Below, in pieces: positions 36,459 through 43,787 of a stretch of DNA of 45,452 bases. The stretch lies in contig DAIDAM010000005.1 in the NCBI GenBank assembly GCA_027310625.1, positions 1-45,452 of the forward strand, read 5' to 3'. This DNA comes from a bacterium (GTDB taxonomy: Bacteria > Patescibacteriota > Minisyncoccia > UBA6257 > 2-01-FULL-56-20). The position numbers and the translations under genes are program-made. Position 1 is the first letter of the stretch; every line of letters starts with the position of its first letter. The notes under the pieces were generated by a model. It was not told the DNA's origin. It ran no database searches and saw only the letters and a list, made by a program, of their open reading frames with translations.

Positions 36459-36570
36459 AATAATTTATCCGCATCAATCAGCAACATCAGCATTAATCAG
36501 CGGTAAATATTTGCTACACTTCGCCAACGCTGATTTATGCGGATTCTGGCTGATTCATGCTGATGACTGC
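36459..36570. repeat. Inverted element of 10-nt words, copy 3
   Basis: ATCCGCATCA-ATCAGC...ATCAGCATTAATCAGCG on the left and CGCTGATTTATGCGGATTCT...ATGCTGATG on the right, with a different centre (GTAAATATTTGCTACAC) from copies 1 and 2. It lies between scpA and scpB and touches the end of scpA. Confidence 0.85.
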
Positions 36571-37436
36571 TGCTTTTTAATCATAATATCAGAAAAGTGC
36601 GCTCTCTGCTCAAGAAAAATGACCTGTTCATGCGCCATGTGAAGAATCGCAAGAAAGGCGGCGATTATTTCCGAGCGCGGCTTTGTGCCGGAAATTTCCT
36701 TGAAACTTAACTCGCTGAACTTTTGAAGGCGTTCCAATATTTCTTTTATCTTTTTCTCCACGGAAACGATTTCTTCAGAAAGAGTTTCCTCTTCGGAAGA
36801 CAGCTTGCGGACGACGTCGGCAATTTTTTCCGCCGCGACCGTCACCGAATCAAGGGATAAATTTGAACCGGGATAGAAAATTTCCCCCTGCCTCGCTGAA
36901 GCTCCGGCGAAGCGGACACCGGAAGCGGCGAACGAAGAAAGCGCGTTCAAAAAATACGGTCTGCCCAACTCCATTCCGTTTTTTTGCCACGAGTTGTTGA
37001 GAAGTTTCATTGCCGGTTTCAGCGCCCTGTAGAGTTTTAATCTTTCCTCCAAGTCCCTGATTTCCGTTTCCTCGTCCGCGGTCAGTTTCGCACCCGGAAG
37101 AAGCGACTTCGATTTTATAAGAACAAGACGGCTCGCCACCGCTATAAAATCGGCCACAAGGCGCATCATTTCGCGAGAAACTCGCTGACTTACGCTGAAA
37201 TTTTTATCTGATTCTGCGTTTGTCTGCGCTTGCCCTCCCAAATTTCCAGCGGAAATTTGGGAGGGTGAATCCGCGTCGGTCAGCGCTTTAAGGTACTCGA
37301 GAAAATCCGCCGTCACCTCCGCCAAACTTATCTCGCTTATTTCAAGCTTTTTTTCTTCAATGAGTTCAAGCAGTTTTTCAAGCGGCCCCTGAAATTTTTC
37401 AGTTTTCAGCTCGTATGTAGTCATGGTCATAGTCAT
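36555..37436 (-). CDS. scpA: Segregation and condensation protein A
   Basis: 293 residues. KTEKFQGPLEKLLELIEEKK, ISLAEVTADFLEYLKAL and IAVASRLVLIKSKSLLPG are kleisin ScpA blocks; the C-terminus holds the winged helix. Between EYLKAL and VASRL there is an extra 35-residue polar stretch (SPSQISAGNLGGQAQTNAES and KNFSVSQRV), encoded by 10-nt words plus a CCCTCCCAAATTTC hairpin (37180-37275), absent from normal ScpA. The start lies in a GTCATG repeat giving MTMTMTT; which Met is used is uncertain. Confidence 0.92.
   Translation of the reverse strand: MTMTMTTYELKTEKFQGPLEKLLELIEEKKLEISEISLAEVTADFLEYLKALTDADSPSQISAGNLGGQAQTNAESDKNFSVSQRVSREMMRLVADFIAVASRLVLIKSKSLLPGAKLTADEETEIRDLEERLKLYRALKPAMKLLNNSWQKNGMELGRPYFLNALSSFAASGVRFAGASARQGEIFYPGSNLSLDSVTVAAEKIADVVRKLSSEEETLSEEIVSVEKKIKEILERLQKFSELSFKEISGTKPRSEIIAAFLAILHMAHEQVIFLEQRAHFSDIMIKKQQSSA
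37180..37275. repeat. 10-nt-word element inserted in scpA
   Basis: CTGACTTACGCTGAAA (37185-37200), TTCTGCGTTTGTCTGCGC, a hairpin CCTCCCAAATTTCC/GGAAATTTGGGAGG, then AATCCGCGTC-GGTCAGCGCT. The first 16 bases are identical to 1337-1352 in the 16S intron. Confidence 0.85.
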
Positions 37437-37484
37437 CGGTCATGTTTCTCGTTTCTTGTCGCTGGTCGCTGGTCACCGGTCACT
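37418..37484. repeat. Heptamer-like tract between scpA and the GH-like gene
   Basis: GTCAT words every 6-7 nt (37418-37444), then TGTCGCT-GGTCGCT-GGTCACC-GGTCAC (37458-37484), period 7. Confidence 0.8.
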
Positions 37485-38751
37485 TAAAACTCTTATAATT
37501 ATTCGCCGGGTCCCATAAAAACCATCCGCCGAATTTGTCCGTCGAGGTAGCAAAAACTTCATTAACGGCGTCTATTTGCTTCTGAAGCATTGAACTTGTA
37601 TAAACCGCGCCCAAGTCGAAGGACTGAAGCCAGGGACGAAGCTTGGCGCGATAACTGATAACCGATGACTGATTACTGATGACTGATGATGTCGCGGAAC
37701 TGGTCTCTGGTCTCTGGTCACTTGTCTCCACCATAAGCCGCTTGAGCGCCTGCTCCATAGAATATTTAACGACTTCGTAGGGGTAGTTCGCCGGGTTTTT
37801 GTATCCCATAAACCCCGAAGCGTAGTGCGACGGATAAACCATGGGAGAAACGTAATCGAAATAAGGGTAAGCGTCCTCAATCACCTGCCCTATCCCCAAA
37901 TCGTCCCACGTGTCTATCGTTGAAAGTCCGAAAAGGTCCACGGAAAGCTTTGCGTCCGAAAGCCGTTCTCTGAGATAGGCGAAAAAATTTTTGATTACTC
38001 CGCGGCGCGGCGTTTTTTCGTCCCAAAAGGGGTAGCCAATCGCGCTCAAGTCCCCGTCGGAGGCGAAACGGATGTAGTCAAAATTTATTTCGTCAAACCC
38101 GCGGTTGAGAGCGTCTTTCGCGATGGCGATGTTGTAATCCCAAACCGGTTTCGCCGCCGCATCCATCCACGAAAGCCCGCGGTTATCCTTCCATGTTTTT
38201 CCGGTGTTTTTATTTTTGAGCGCCCACTCGGGATGCGCTTTTGCAAGAATCGGATCCTGGAAAATGGTGATTCTGCCGATAACGTAAATGTTTTTGTCGT
38301 GCAGCCGCTTGATGAGCTCGTTCGGACGCAAAATTCTCAACTCTCCTTCCGCCCCGCTTTCTTTGACTTCGGGAATGTCCGTATCGTAAGACACGTACCC
38401 GGAGTAATCTTTGATATCAATGACAATGGCGTTCAGTCCGCGGCTTTCGATTATGTTTGTAAGATAGTCAATTTTCTCGCGCGAGCCCGCCGACCAGCCG
38501 GTGGCGTAAAGCGCTTTCACTACCTCCGGAGGGTTGTTCAGTTTCGCTTGAAATCCTATGTCCGACACAGCGCCGTTTCTTGTCGCGGCGGAAGAGGTTG
38601 GTCCAGTCGCCTCGGGAACGGCGAGAACTCCCCCCGCCTGTATATTGTTTCCCGATTGCTGATTCTGAACTACGGCCGTTTTAGGATAAAAAAATAAAAA
38701 AAATACGGCACCGCCGAACACCGCAAGAATCCCGCCCAACAGCAATTTCAT
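37480..38751 (-). CDS. Putative glycoside hydrolase (DUF4015-like), secreted
   Basis: 423 residues. N-terminal anchor (LLLGGILAVFGGAVFFLFFY) and a TIM-barrel-like domain: VKALYATGWSAGSREKIDYL, GLNAIVIDIKDYSGYVSYDT, FDEINFDYIRFASDGD, LSVDLFGLSTIDTWDDLGIG and YVSPMVYPSHYASGF. These match the DUF4015 putative glycosyl hydrolase group; substrate unknown. Near residue 345 a polar stretch (SDQRPETSSATSSVISNQSS) is encoded by two period-7 tracts (37651-37728) and interrupts the domain. TATAGT seven bases before the ATG (complement of 38759-38764) indicates a leaderless transcript. Confidence 0.85.
   Translation of the reverse strand: MKLLLGGILAVFGGAVFFLFFYPKTAVVQNQQSGNNIQAGGVLAVPEATGPTSSAATRNGAVSDIGFQAKLNNPPEVVKALYATGWSAGSREKIDYLTNIIESRGLNAIVIDIKDYSGYVSYDTDIPEVKESGAEGELRILRPNELIKRLHDKNIYVIGRITIFQDPILAKAHPEWALKNKNTGKTWKDNRGLSWMDAAAKPVWDYNIAIAKDALNRGFDEINFDYIRFASDGDLSAIGYPFWDEKTPRRGVIKNFFAYLRERLSDAKLSVDLFGLSTIDTWDDLGIGQVIEDAYPYFDYVSPMVYPSHYASGFMGYKNPANYPYEVVKYSMEQALKRLMVETSDQRPETSSATSSVISNQSSVISYRAKLRPWLQSFDLGAVYTSSMLQKQIDAVNEVFATSTDKFGGWFLWDPANNYKSFK
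37651..37728. repeat. Two heptamer tracts inside the GH-like gene
   Basis: ACTGATA-ACCGATG-ACTGATT-ACTGATG-ACTGATG (37654-37688) and CTGGTCT-CTGGTCT-CTGGTCA-CTTGTCT (37700-37727), both with period 7 and in-frame overall. Confidence 0.92.
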
Positions 38752-39014
38752 GAAGTAAACTATATCCCTAAATCTATATTTTTCCTATCCCTTTTTGATT
38801 CTTTCGCCTCTTTATAATAGTTCAAAGCCAAAAGCGGAACTTCTGGTTTTTTATTATTTAGAAGTTCTTCAAACCAAAACTCTCGTCGGGAATTTTCTCC
38901 CGCAAAATCTCCAAATTGTCGCCGAAAAACAGGGTGCGGTTTTTGAGCATAATTTGCTTAAATTATGCTCGATTTTCAGCACAAAAACAACCGCTTTTGA
39001 GTAATTTTAGATTT
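38752..39014. other. Intergenic region, no gene seen
   Basis: AT-rich. It contains a hairpin GAGCATAATT-TGCTT-AAATTATGCTC (38945-38970), distantly like the GCACATAA family, and a plus-strand TATAAT (38814-38819) without a good -35 box. A 69-codon plus-strand frame here shows no protein-like features. Confidence 0.5.
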
Positions 39015-39314
39015 TTAAGCCACTCGTTCCCACTCGATATCGGTACCAACGATATAGGCAACCCAGGCTTCATGGCCGTTATTTACAGCAAATGAGCGGA
39101 GTCCTCTTTTCTCGTCAGAAGTAATAACCGGCGCTGCAACTGCGGGTCGCGAAGCTTTTACCTGAACAAGAATCCATCGCCCATCTGCGTATTGTCCAGC
39201 CACATCAAATACTCCACGGCTGCCCATGGCTAGCTTAACATTTACAAATCCTTTTGATATCAGGTATTGAGCAACCAAACTCTCTTTAGTCCTACCAAAA
39301 TTGTAGTTATCCAT
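39015..39314 (-). CDS. PD-(D/E)xK nuclease-like protein (Holliday resolvase-like fold)
   Basis: About 99 residues from MDNYNFGRTKESLVAQYLIS; the frame opens further at a TTG, but that part is made of the GTTGAC hairpin. GRTKESLVAQYLISKGF (Glu), RGVFDVAGQYADGR (Asp) and WILVQVKASRP (QxK) follow the core of Hjc/YraN-type nucleases. The role could be DNA repair or restriction; QxK instead of ExK is a known variant in this superfamily. Confidence 0.75.
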   Translation of the reverse strand: MDNYNFGRTKESLVAQYLISKGFVNVKLAMGSRGVFDVAGQYADGRWILVQVKASRPAVAAPVITSDEKRGLRSFAVNNGHEAWVAYIVGTDIEWERVA

Positions 39315-39320
39315 TTGTGA

Positions 39321-39341
39321 TTGTTGACTTTTTGTCAACAA
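39321..39341. repeat. GTTGAC-T5-GTCAAC hairpin, copy 2
   Basis: Extended by TT/AA at both ends; lies just upstream of the nuclease-like gene and supplies a spurious upstream start. Confidence 0.88.
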
Positions 39342-39582
39342 TTGATAAATCGACCTTTCTCAACAAAAAACTCGAAGAAATCAGTGTTTTCCCCGAGTTT
39401 CACAAAAGTCCTATTCAGATTTTCGTAAAATCGGAGGGGATGGTTGCTTTTGCGCCGTTGCTACGTCACTAAGTAACCCACCGATGTTCCTTGCTGTATT
39501 TTGTCGGGGGTAATTATAGCATAAAAAAATAAAAAAGTAAAAATTTGGATTTAAGGAAATTTTTTGCTTATAATTCTGCAAT
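39342..39582. other. Structured intergenic region upstream of dnaX
   Basis: No gene recognised. Hairpins: AAACTCG (39369-39375)/CGAGTTT (39394-39400) and GATTTTCGTAAAATC (39418-39432). A GC-rich middle part (39435-39515) has GGATGGTTGCTTTTGCGCC and ACCGATGTTCCTTGCTG, which look RNA-like but do not match SRP RNA or other RNAs I know. Confidence 0.4.
39545..39574 (+). promoter_or_regulatory. dnaX promoter (leaderless type)
   Basis: TTGGAT (39545-39550), 18-nt spacer, TATAAT (39569-39574). The ATG at 39583 follows the -10 box by eight bases. Confidence 0.7.
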
Positions 39583-40686
39583 ATGGCTTTGGCTTTATAT
39601 AGAAAATATCGCCCCAAAAAATTTTCCGAACTCATCGGTCAGGAAACAAACGTGGAGATTTTGAAAAACGCCGCCGCCGGAAACCGGCTGGGGCACGGCT
39701 ACCTTTTTTACGGTTCGCGCGGCACGGGCAAAACGACAACGGCGCGCCTGATTGCAAAATTGCTGAATTGCGAAAAACGTCATTCCGACGTCGCCTTCGC
39801 CAGAATCGGCGAACCCTGCAACGAATGCCGTTCGTGCAAAGAAATAGATTCCAACACCTCTTTCGACGTCATTGAAATCGACGCAGCTTCCAACCGCGGC
39901 ATAGACGAAATAAGAAACATAAAGGAAAGCATCCAAACCGCTCCCGTCGGCGGAAAATATAAAGTTTACATCATTGACGAAGCGCACATGCTCACCGGCG
40001 CCGCCTTCAACGCGCTTTTGAAAACTCTGGAGGAACCGCCGGCACACGCCGTGCTCGTGCTGGCGACGACGGAATACGAAAAACTTCCCGCGACGATAAC
40101 TTCCCGCGTCCAGCGCTTTCTTTTCAAAAAACTTCCGAAAACGAAAATTATGGAAAAACTTTCGGCAATCGCCAGAGCCGAAAAAATAGAAATCGAACCG
40201 GCGGCGCTGGAACTCGTCGCCGCCGCGGGCGAAGGAAGTTTGCGGGACGCCGAATCGCTCCTCGACCAGATCGCGTCTTTCAATTCCAAAATCGATTTGG
40301 CAACCGCCGAACGTCTCACCGGCCGCGTCGGCCTCAAAAAAGTCGAGGAATTCGCCTCGCTCGTAATAAAAAATGATTTGAAAGGCGCGCTTGATTATCT
40401 CGCGGCACTCAACGAAGAAGGGCACAACCTCGTCCAGCTTGCAAAAGATTTAATACATTATTTAAGGAAAGTTCTGTCACTCAAACTGAATCCCGGTTTG
40501 GAAAAAATTTTCCATTCGGAACTGACGAGCGACGAAATCGTCAAGCTGAAAAAACTTTCCATGGAAGCCGACGTTCAAAAAACCGTCAGACTCATAAAAT
40601 CTTTCATCCGCGCCTACTCGGAAATGAGATACTCTCCATTTGCGATGGTTCCCCTTGAGGTTTGTCTAGCGGAAAACTTGGGATAA
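39583..40686 (+). CDS. dnaX: DNA polymerase III gamma subunit (clamp loader, no tau extension)
   Basis: 367 residues. ALYRKYRPKKFSELIGQE, Walker A FYGSRGTGKTTTARLIAKLL, a four-Cys zinc module (CEKRH...CNECRSC), Walker B VYIIDEAHMLT, sensor 1 LATTEYEKLPATITSRVQRF and sensor 2 GEGSLRDAESLLDQI. It ends SPFAMVPLEVCLAENL, the close of domain III, so domains IV-V (tau, DnaB and polymerase binding) are missing, as is common in reduced genomes. It loads the sliding clamp together with HolA/HolB. Standard start with leaderless promoter. Confidence 0.96.
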   Translation: MALALYRKYRPKKFSELIGQETNVEILKNAAAGNRLGHGYLFYGSRGTGKTTTARLIAKLLNCEKRHSDVAFARIGEPCNECRSCKEIDSNTSFDVIEIDAASNRGIDEIRNIKESIQTAPVGGKYKVYIIDEAHMLTGAAFNALLKTLEEPPAHAVLVLATTEYEKLPATITSRVQRFLFKKLPKTKIMEKLSAIARAEKIEIEPAALELVAAAGEGSLRDAESLLDQIASFNSKIDLATAERLTGRVGLKKVEEFASLVIKNDLKGALDYLAALNEEGHNLVQLAKDLIHYLRKVLSLKLNPGLEKIFHSELTSDEIVKLKKLSMEADVQKTVRLIKSFIRAYSEMRYSPFAMVPLEVCLAENLG

Positions 40687-40694
40687 AATATTTT

Positions 40695-41198
40695 ATGCAA
40701 AATTTCGACTGGAATAAGGAAATTAAAGAAGGTTTGGACAGAACGGAATTTATGGCGCTTTCGACTTTAGGCAACGATGGCAGTTGGACCTGCCCTGTCC
40801 AATTTGGATACAGCGAGAAATTGATTTTGTATTTTGTATCAATGCCGCGATCTAAACATTCGCAAAACATTTTAAGAGACAACAAAGTTTCGGTTGCTAT
40901 CTTTAAAACTGAACGTTTTCCCGGGCCAAAAGGAGACGTACTCGGCTTACAGCTAAAAGGCATGGCAGAACATTTAATTTCGCGCCGAGACGTCGAGGAG
41001 GCAGCGCGCTGTTATTACGGCCGTAGTCCGAGAAAAATTGATTACAAAACAAAGGTTGACGAACACTTAAGAGAAAATGCGGAATGGAATTTTTATAGAA
41101 TTATCCCGACGGAGTTATGGTGTTTCGATTCCCGTTTCTTCGGAGAAGAGCGCAGAAAAGTTGATTTGTCGGCACTGACATTAGATTCTCACGCATAG
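40695..41198 (+). CDS. FMN-binding split-barrel protein (pyridoxamine 5'-phosphate oxidase family)
   Basis: 167 residues from MQNFDWNKEIKEGLDRTEF. MALSTLGNDGSWTCPVQFGY, LYFVSMPRSKHSQNILRDNK, VSVAIFKTERFPGPKGDVLG and LQLKGMAEHLI follow the PNPOx-like split barrel, which binds FMN or F420. Substrate unknown; no B6 pathway is nearby. An earlier alternative start (40662) overlaps the dnaX end and is rejected because TAAAAT (40684-40689) lies just before 40695. One base separates its stop from the next gene, so the two form an operon. Confidence 0.85.
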   Translation: MQNFDWNKEIKEGLDRTEFMALSTLGNDGSWTCPVQFGYSEKLILYFVSMPRSKHSQNILRDNKVSVAIFKTERFPGPKGDVLGLQLKGMAEHLISRRDVEEAARCYYGRSPRKIDYKTKVDEHLRENAEWNFYRIIPTELWCFDSRFFGEERRKVDLSALTLDSHA

Positions 41199-41199
41199 T

Positions 41200-41781
41200 A
41201 TGGTTATAAAACGCCCTGAATCCAAACAGCCCATCCCGAAAAACGCTGAAAAAGTTTTTAGCGGAAAACTGTTTGACGTTTATCAATGGGAACAAGAGCT
41301 TTTCGATGGGAGCAAAACTGTATTCGAAAAATTGAAACGACAGGACACCGTTGTTGTGTTTCCGATACTCCCCGACGGCAGAATACTTTTAACCGAACAG
41401 GAACAGCCCGGCAAAAAGACGTTTATTGGCGCCACGGGTGGACGCGTGGATGAAGGCGAAGATGTTTTGGCGGCAGCCGAGCGAGAGCTACTAGAGGAAA
41501 GCGGTTATGCGGCTGATGAATTTATCCTTTGGGACGCACAGCAACCCCTCAGCAAAATCGACTGGGCTGTGTACACATTTGTCGCCAAGGGACTAAAGAA
41601 AGTTGCCGAACCCAATCTCGATGCGGGAGAAAAAATAACCTTAAAGCCGGTAACTTTCGACGAATTTCTGAAATTATCCTCCGACAAGAATTTTTATGAA
41701 AAAGAAATTATTAATAAAATACTGAAAGCGCGGTTAGACGAAAATAAACTGGAAAAGTTGAGGAAATTATTTAGTCCCTAA
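41200..41781 (+). CDS. NUDIX hydrolase (ADP-ribose pyrophosphatase-like)
   Basis: 193 residues. Full Nudix box in GGRVDEGEDVLAAAERELLEESGY, preceded by FPILPDGRILLTEQEQPGKK. The overall arrangement (N-terminal strand domain VFSGKLFDVYQWEQELFDGS, then the box, and an acidic helical tail) is that of ADP-sugar pyrophosphatases. It is coupled to the FMN-binding protein (stop TAG, then ATG after one base). Confidence 0.9.
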   Translation: MVIKRPESKQPIPKNAEKVFSGKLFDVYQWEQELFDGSKTVFEKLKRQDTVVVFPILPDGRILLTEQEQPGKKTFIGATGGRVDEGEDVLAAAERELLEESGYAADEFILWDAQQPLSKIDWAVYTFVAKGLKKVAEPNLDAGEKITLKPVTFDEFLKLSSDKNFYEKEIINKILKARLDENKLEKLRKLFSP

Positions 41782-41817
41782 AGAAATTATATTCCGTAGA
41801 AATCCATTGTTCACTAA

Positions 41818-42723
41818 ATGAGCAGAATAATACCTTCAAAAAATTTATTGCTCGCCAGCGCAACAATTGCCGCCATCGTAATCCTCGGCGCCGGATACGC
41901 CTATTGGAAACTGCATAATCAAAACGTCGCTCTCCAGAAAGCGATACTGGAACTGCAAAAAGAAAATGCCGATTTTCAGGCGGTTCTTGCTTCCACGACG
42001 GCCGAACTCGCGAGTTCGACAAACGAGAACTCCGCTCTCTCGCAAATATTGCAAGCCGAGCAAAACAGAAACAATCAATTCCAGGCGACCATCAACGACC
42101 TCTCGGGCACCGTCGGCGCGCTCAAAAAATTAAGCGAGATCGACCCGCAACTCCTCAAAAAATATTCCAAAGTTTATTTTTTGAACGAAAATTACGTTCC
42201 GCCATCGCTTTCCGCGATAGACCCGCAGTACATTTACAACAAAAACAAAGCCGAACTCATTCATTCCGGCGCCCTCCCCTATCTTGTCGGAATGATCGAA
42301 GCCGCGAAGCGGGACGGCGTGACCATTAAAGTTCTATCGGCATACAGGTCTTTCTATGAACAAAAAAATATAAAAACGGGTTATGACACAACATATGGGG
42401 CGGGAACAGCGAACCAATTTATCGCCGCGCAGGGATACTCCGAACATCAGCTCGGCACGGCGGCGGATTTCGCGTCTCCCGGAGTCACCAACTTGGCGCA
42501 GGACTTTGAAAAATCGTCCGCTTATTCGTGGCTGACAAATAACGCCTACAGGTACGGATTCGTACTTTCCTATCCAAAAAATAATGTTTACTATACTTTT
42601 GAGCCGTGGCAATGGAGATTCGTCGGCGTAGCACTCGCCACCGCGCTCCGCAACAAAGGCGAATATTTTTACAACTGGACCCAGAGCGAAATCGACAAAT
42701 ACTTGATTTCGATTTTCGACTGA
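41818..42723 (+). CDS. VanY/LdcB-like M15 peptidase with a substituted zinc ligand
   Basis: 301 residues. Membrane anchor (LLLASATIAAIVILGAGYAY), a coiled-coil (LQKAILELQKENADFQAVLA, then LAEQNRNNQ-like repeats of polar residues) and an M15B domain: IKVLSAYRSFYEQ, AAQGYSEHQLGTAADFAS (His and Asp ligands) and FEPWQWRFVGVALAT. The last motif is normally EPWHWR or EPWHYR, where the His binds zinc; here it is Gln (CAA). It would trim stem-peptide D-Ala residues if active. Confidence 0.9.
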   Translation: MSRIIPSKNLLLASATIAAIVILGAGYAYWKLHNQNVALQKAILELQKENADFQAVLASTTAELASSTNENSALSQILQAEQNRNNQFQATINDLSGTVGALKKLSEIDPQLLKKYSKVYFLNENYVPPSLSAIDPQYIYNKNKAELIHSGALPYLVGMIEAAKRDGVTIKVLSAYRSFYEQKNIKTGYDTTYGAGTANQFIAAQGYSEHQLGTAADFASPGVTNLAQDFEKSSAYSWLTNNAYRYGFVLSYPKNNVYYTFEPWQWRFVGVALATALRNKGEYFYNWTQSEIDKYLISIFD

Positions 42724-42893
42724 ACGGACTCAATTAATCTCTAAAAAACCGCCATCTATGATTGTTCCCTTTTAGGGAACAATGAATAGACATCGGTTCA
42801 ATTAAATCTTTTGTAAATTTCCTGCTTCCGGCGATCGTTGACTTTTTGTCAACAGTCGCTGTTTTCCCATGATTTTGCTAAACTTTGGAAGAT
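42724..42893. repeat. Spacer with two palindromes
   Basis: ATTGTTCCC-TTTTA-GGGAACAAT (about 42761-42783) and GTTGAC-T5-GTCAAC (42837-42853, third copy of this family). No gene. Confidence 0.85.
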
Positions 42894-43250
42894 ATGATTG
42901 AACACGTTTCCGTTCCGGTAAAAGATTTCAGAAAAGCGAAAAAGTTTTACCTCGCCGCCCTGAAACCGCTGAAGTACAAACTAAATTACGATTTCAAAGA
43001 TGCGGCGGGGTTCATGGCCGAAGGCCACACGAGCTTCTGGATTGTGAAAAAACCGCGCGTGCAGAAAACTCACATCGCTTTCAGGGCAAGAACGAGAAAG
43101 ATGGTGCGCGATTTTCATAAAGCGGCGCTCCAAGCCGGAGGCAAAGACCACGGCAAGCCCGGATTGCGAAAAGATTACAGCCCGGACTATTACGCGGCGT
43201 TCATTTTGGACCCCGACGGCAACAACATCGAGGCGGTTACTTACAATTAA
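42894..43250 (+). CDS. VOC (glyoxalase/bleomycin resistance-like) protein
   Basis: 118 residues: MIEHVSVPVKDFRKAKKFY, a GFMAEGHTSFWIV strand set and FILDPDGNNIEAVTYN, which carry the His and Glu metal positions of the VOC fold. Function could be a small metalloenzyme for aldehyde or antibiotic detoxification. The ATG at 42894 is chosen over a TTG at 42885 because TAAACT (42879-42884) lies nine bases before it, in line with the leaderless genes of this window. Confidence 0.9.
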   Translation: MIEHVSVPVKDFRKAKKFYLAALKPLKYKLNYDFKDAAGFMAEGHTSFWIVKKPRVQKTHIAFRARTRKMVRDFHKAALQAGGKDHGKPGLRKDYSPDYYAAFILDPDGNNIEAVTYN

Positions 43251-43400
43251 CACCTTGAATTTATCGTAATTTTCTCCGCCTGTGCATAAAAGCGCGGAAA
43301 AATTCCGCGGCCGCGGTATAATTTAAGTAAATAAAAAAGCAGCTTAAAAAAATAACGGCACGGAGAAATTCAGGAATTCAAATGAAAAACGGGGGCAAAC

Positions 43401-43634
43401 ATGAAAACTCGCGAGCTTCTTGTAGAGCACTTCATGATGGGTGGACAACTCTGTGAAAGAGTCCACCTTGAGGAAGTTCTTGAAGAGCCGGACGCACAAG
43501 ACCCGGCCGTAAGCGCCCTACAGATAACAACAAGAACGCCGAAAAGAAGAACGGAGGTGCGGGAGTGCAGATGCCCGCGGGAGGCGCAGAGAGCCACAAG
43601 GCACTACCTCAGAACCGGTAGATGGTGGGGCTAA
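43401..43634 (+). CDS. Hypothetical small protein
   Basis: 77 residues starting MKTRELLVEHFMMGGQLCER. A GGGGGC stretch 4-9 nt before the ATG could be a ribosome binding site, and a TATAAT (43317-43322) lies about 80 nt upstream. The C-terminal half is very rich in Arg and Thr (TTRTPKRRTEVRECRCPREA), unlike a structured protein, so only the first half may be meaningful. No family recognised. Confidence 0.4.
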   Translation: MKTRELLVEHFMMGGQLCERVHLEEVLEEPDAQDPAVSALQITTRTPKRRTEVRECRCPREAQRATRHYLRTGRWWG

Positions 43635-43787
43635 TGAAACATCGTGTCCCGCAAAGCGGCTAGACGAAAGTCCGGCCGCTCTCTGTTTCTTGTCCCCCGC
43701 ATAAAACGTGGTTACGCGGAGAATCAAATCCGCGAACAATTTGCCGCGCGGCAAAACAAGTTTTATCATCAAGACAATAATAAAAAT

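Noticed and set aside
39342-39582. SRP RNA upstream of dnaX
   Set aside because: The conserved GGAAGG...AGCAGCC apical loop is not found on either strand.
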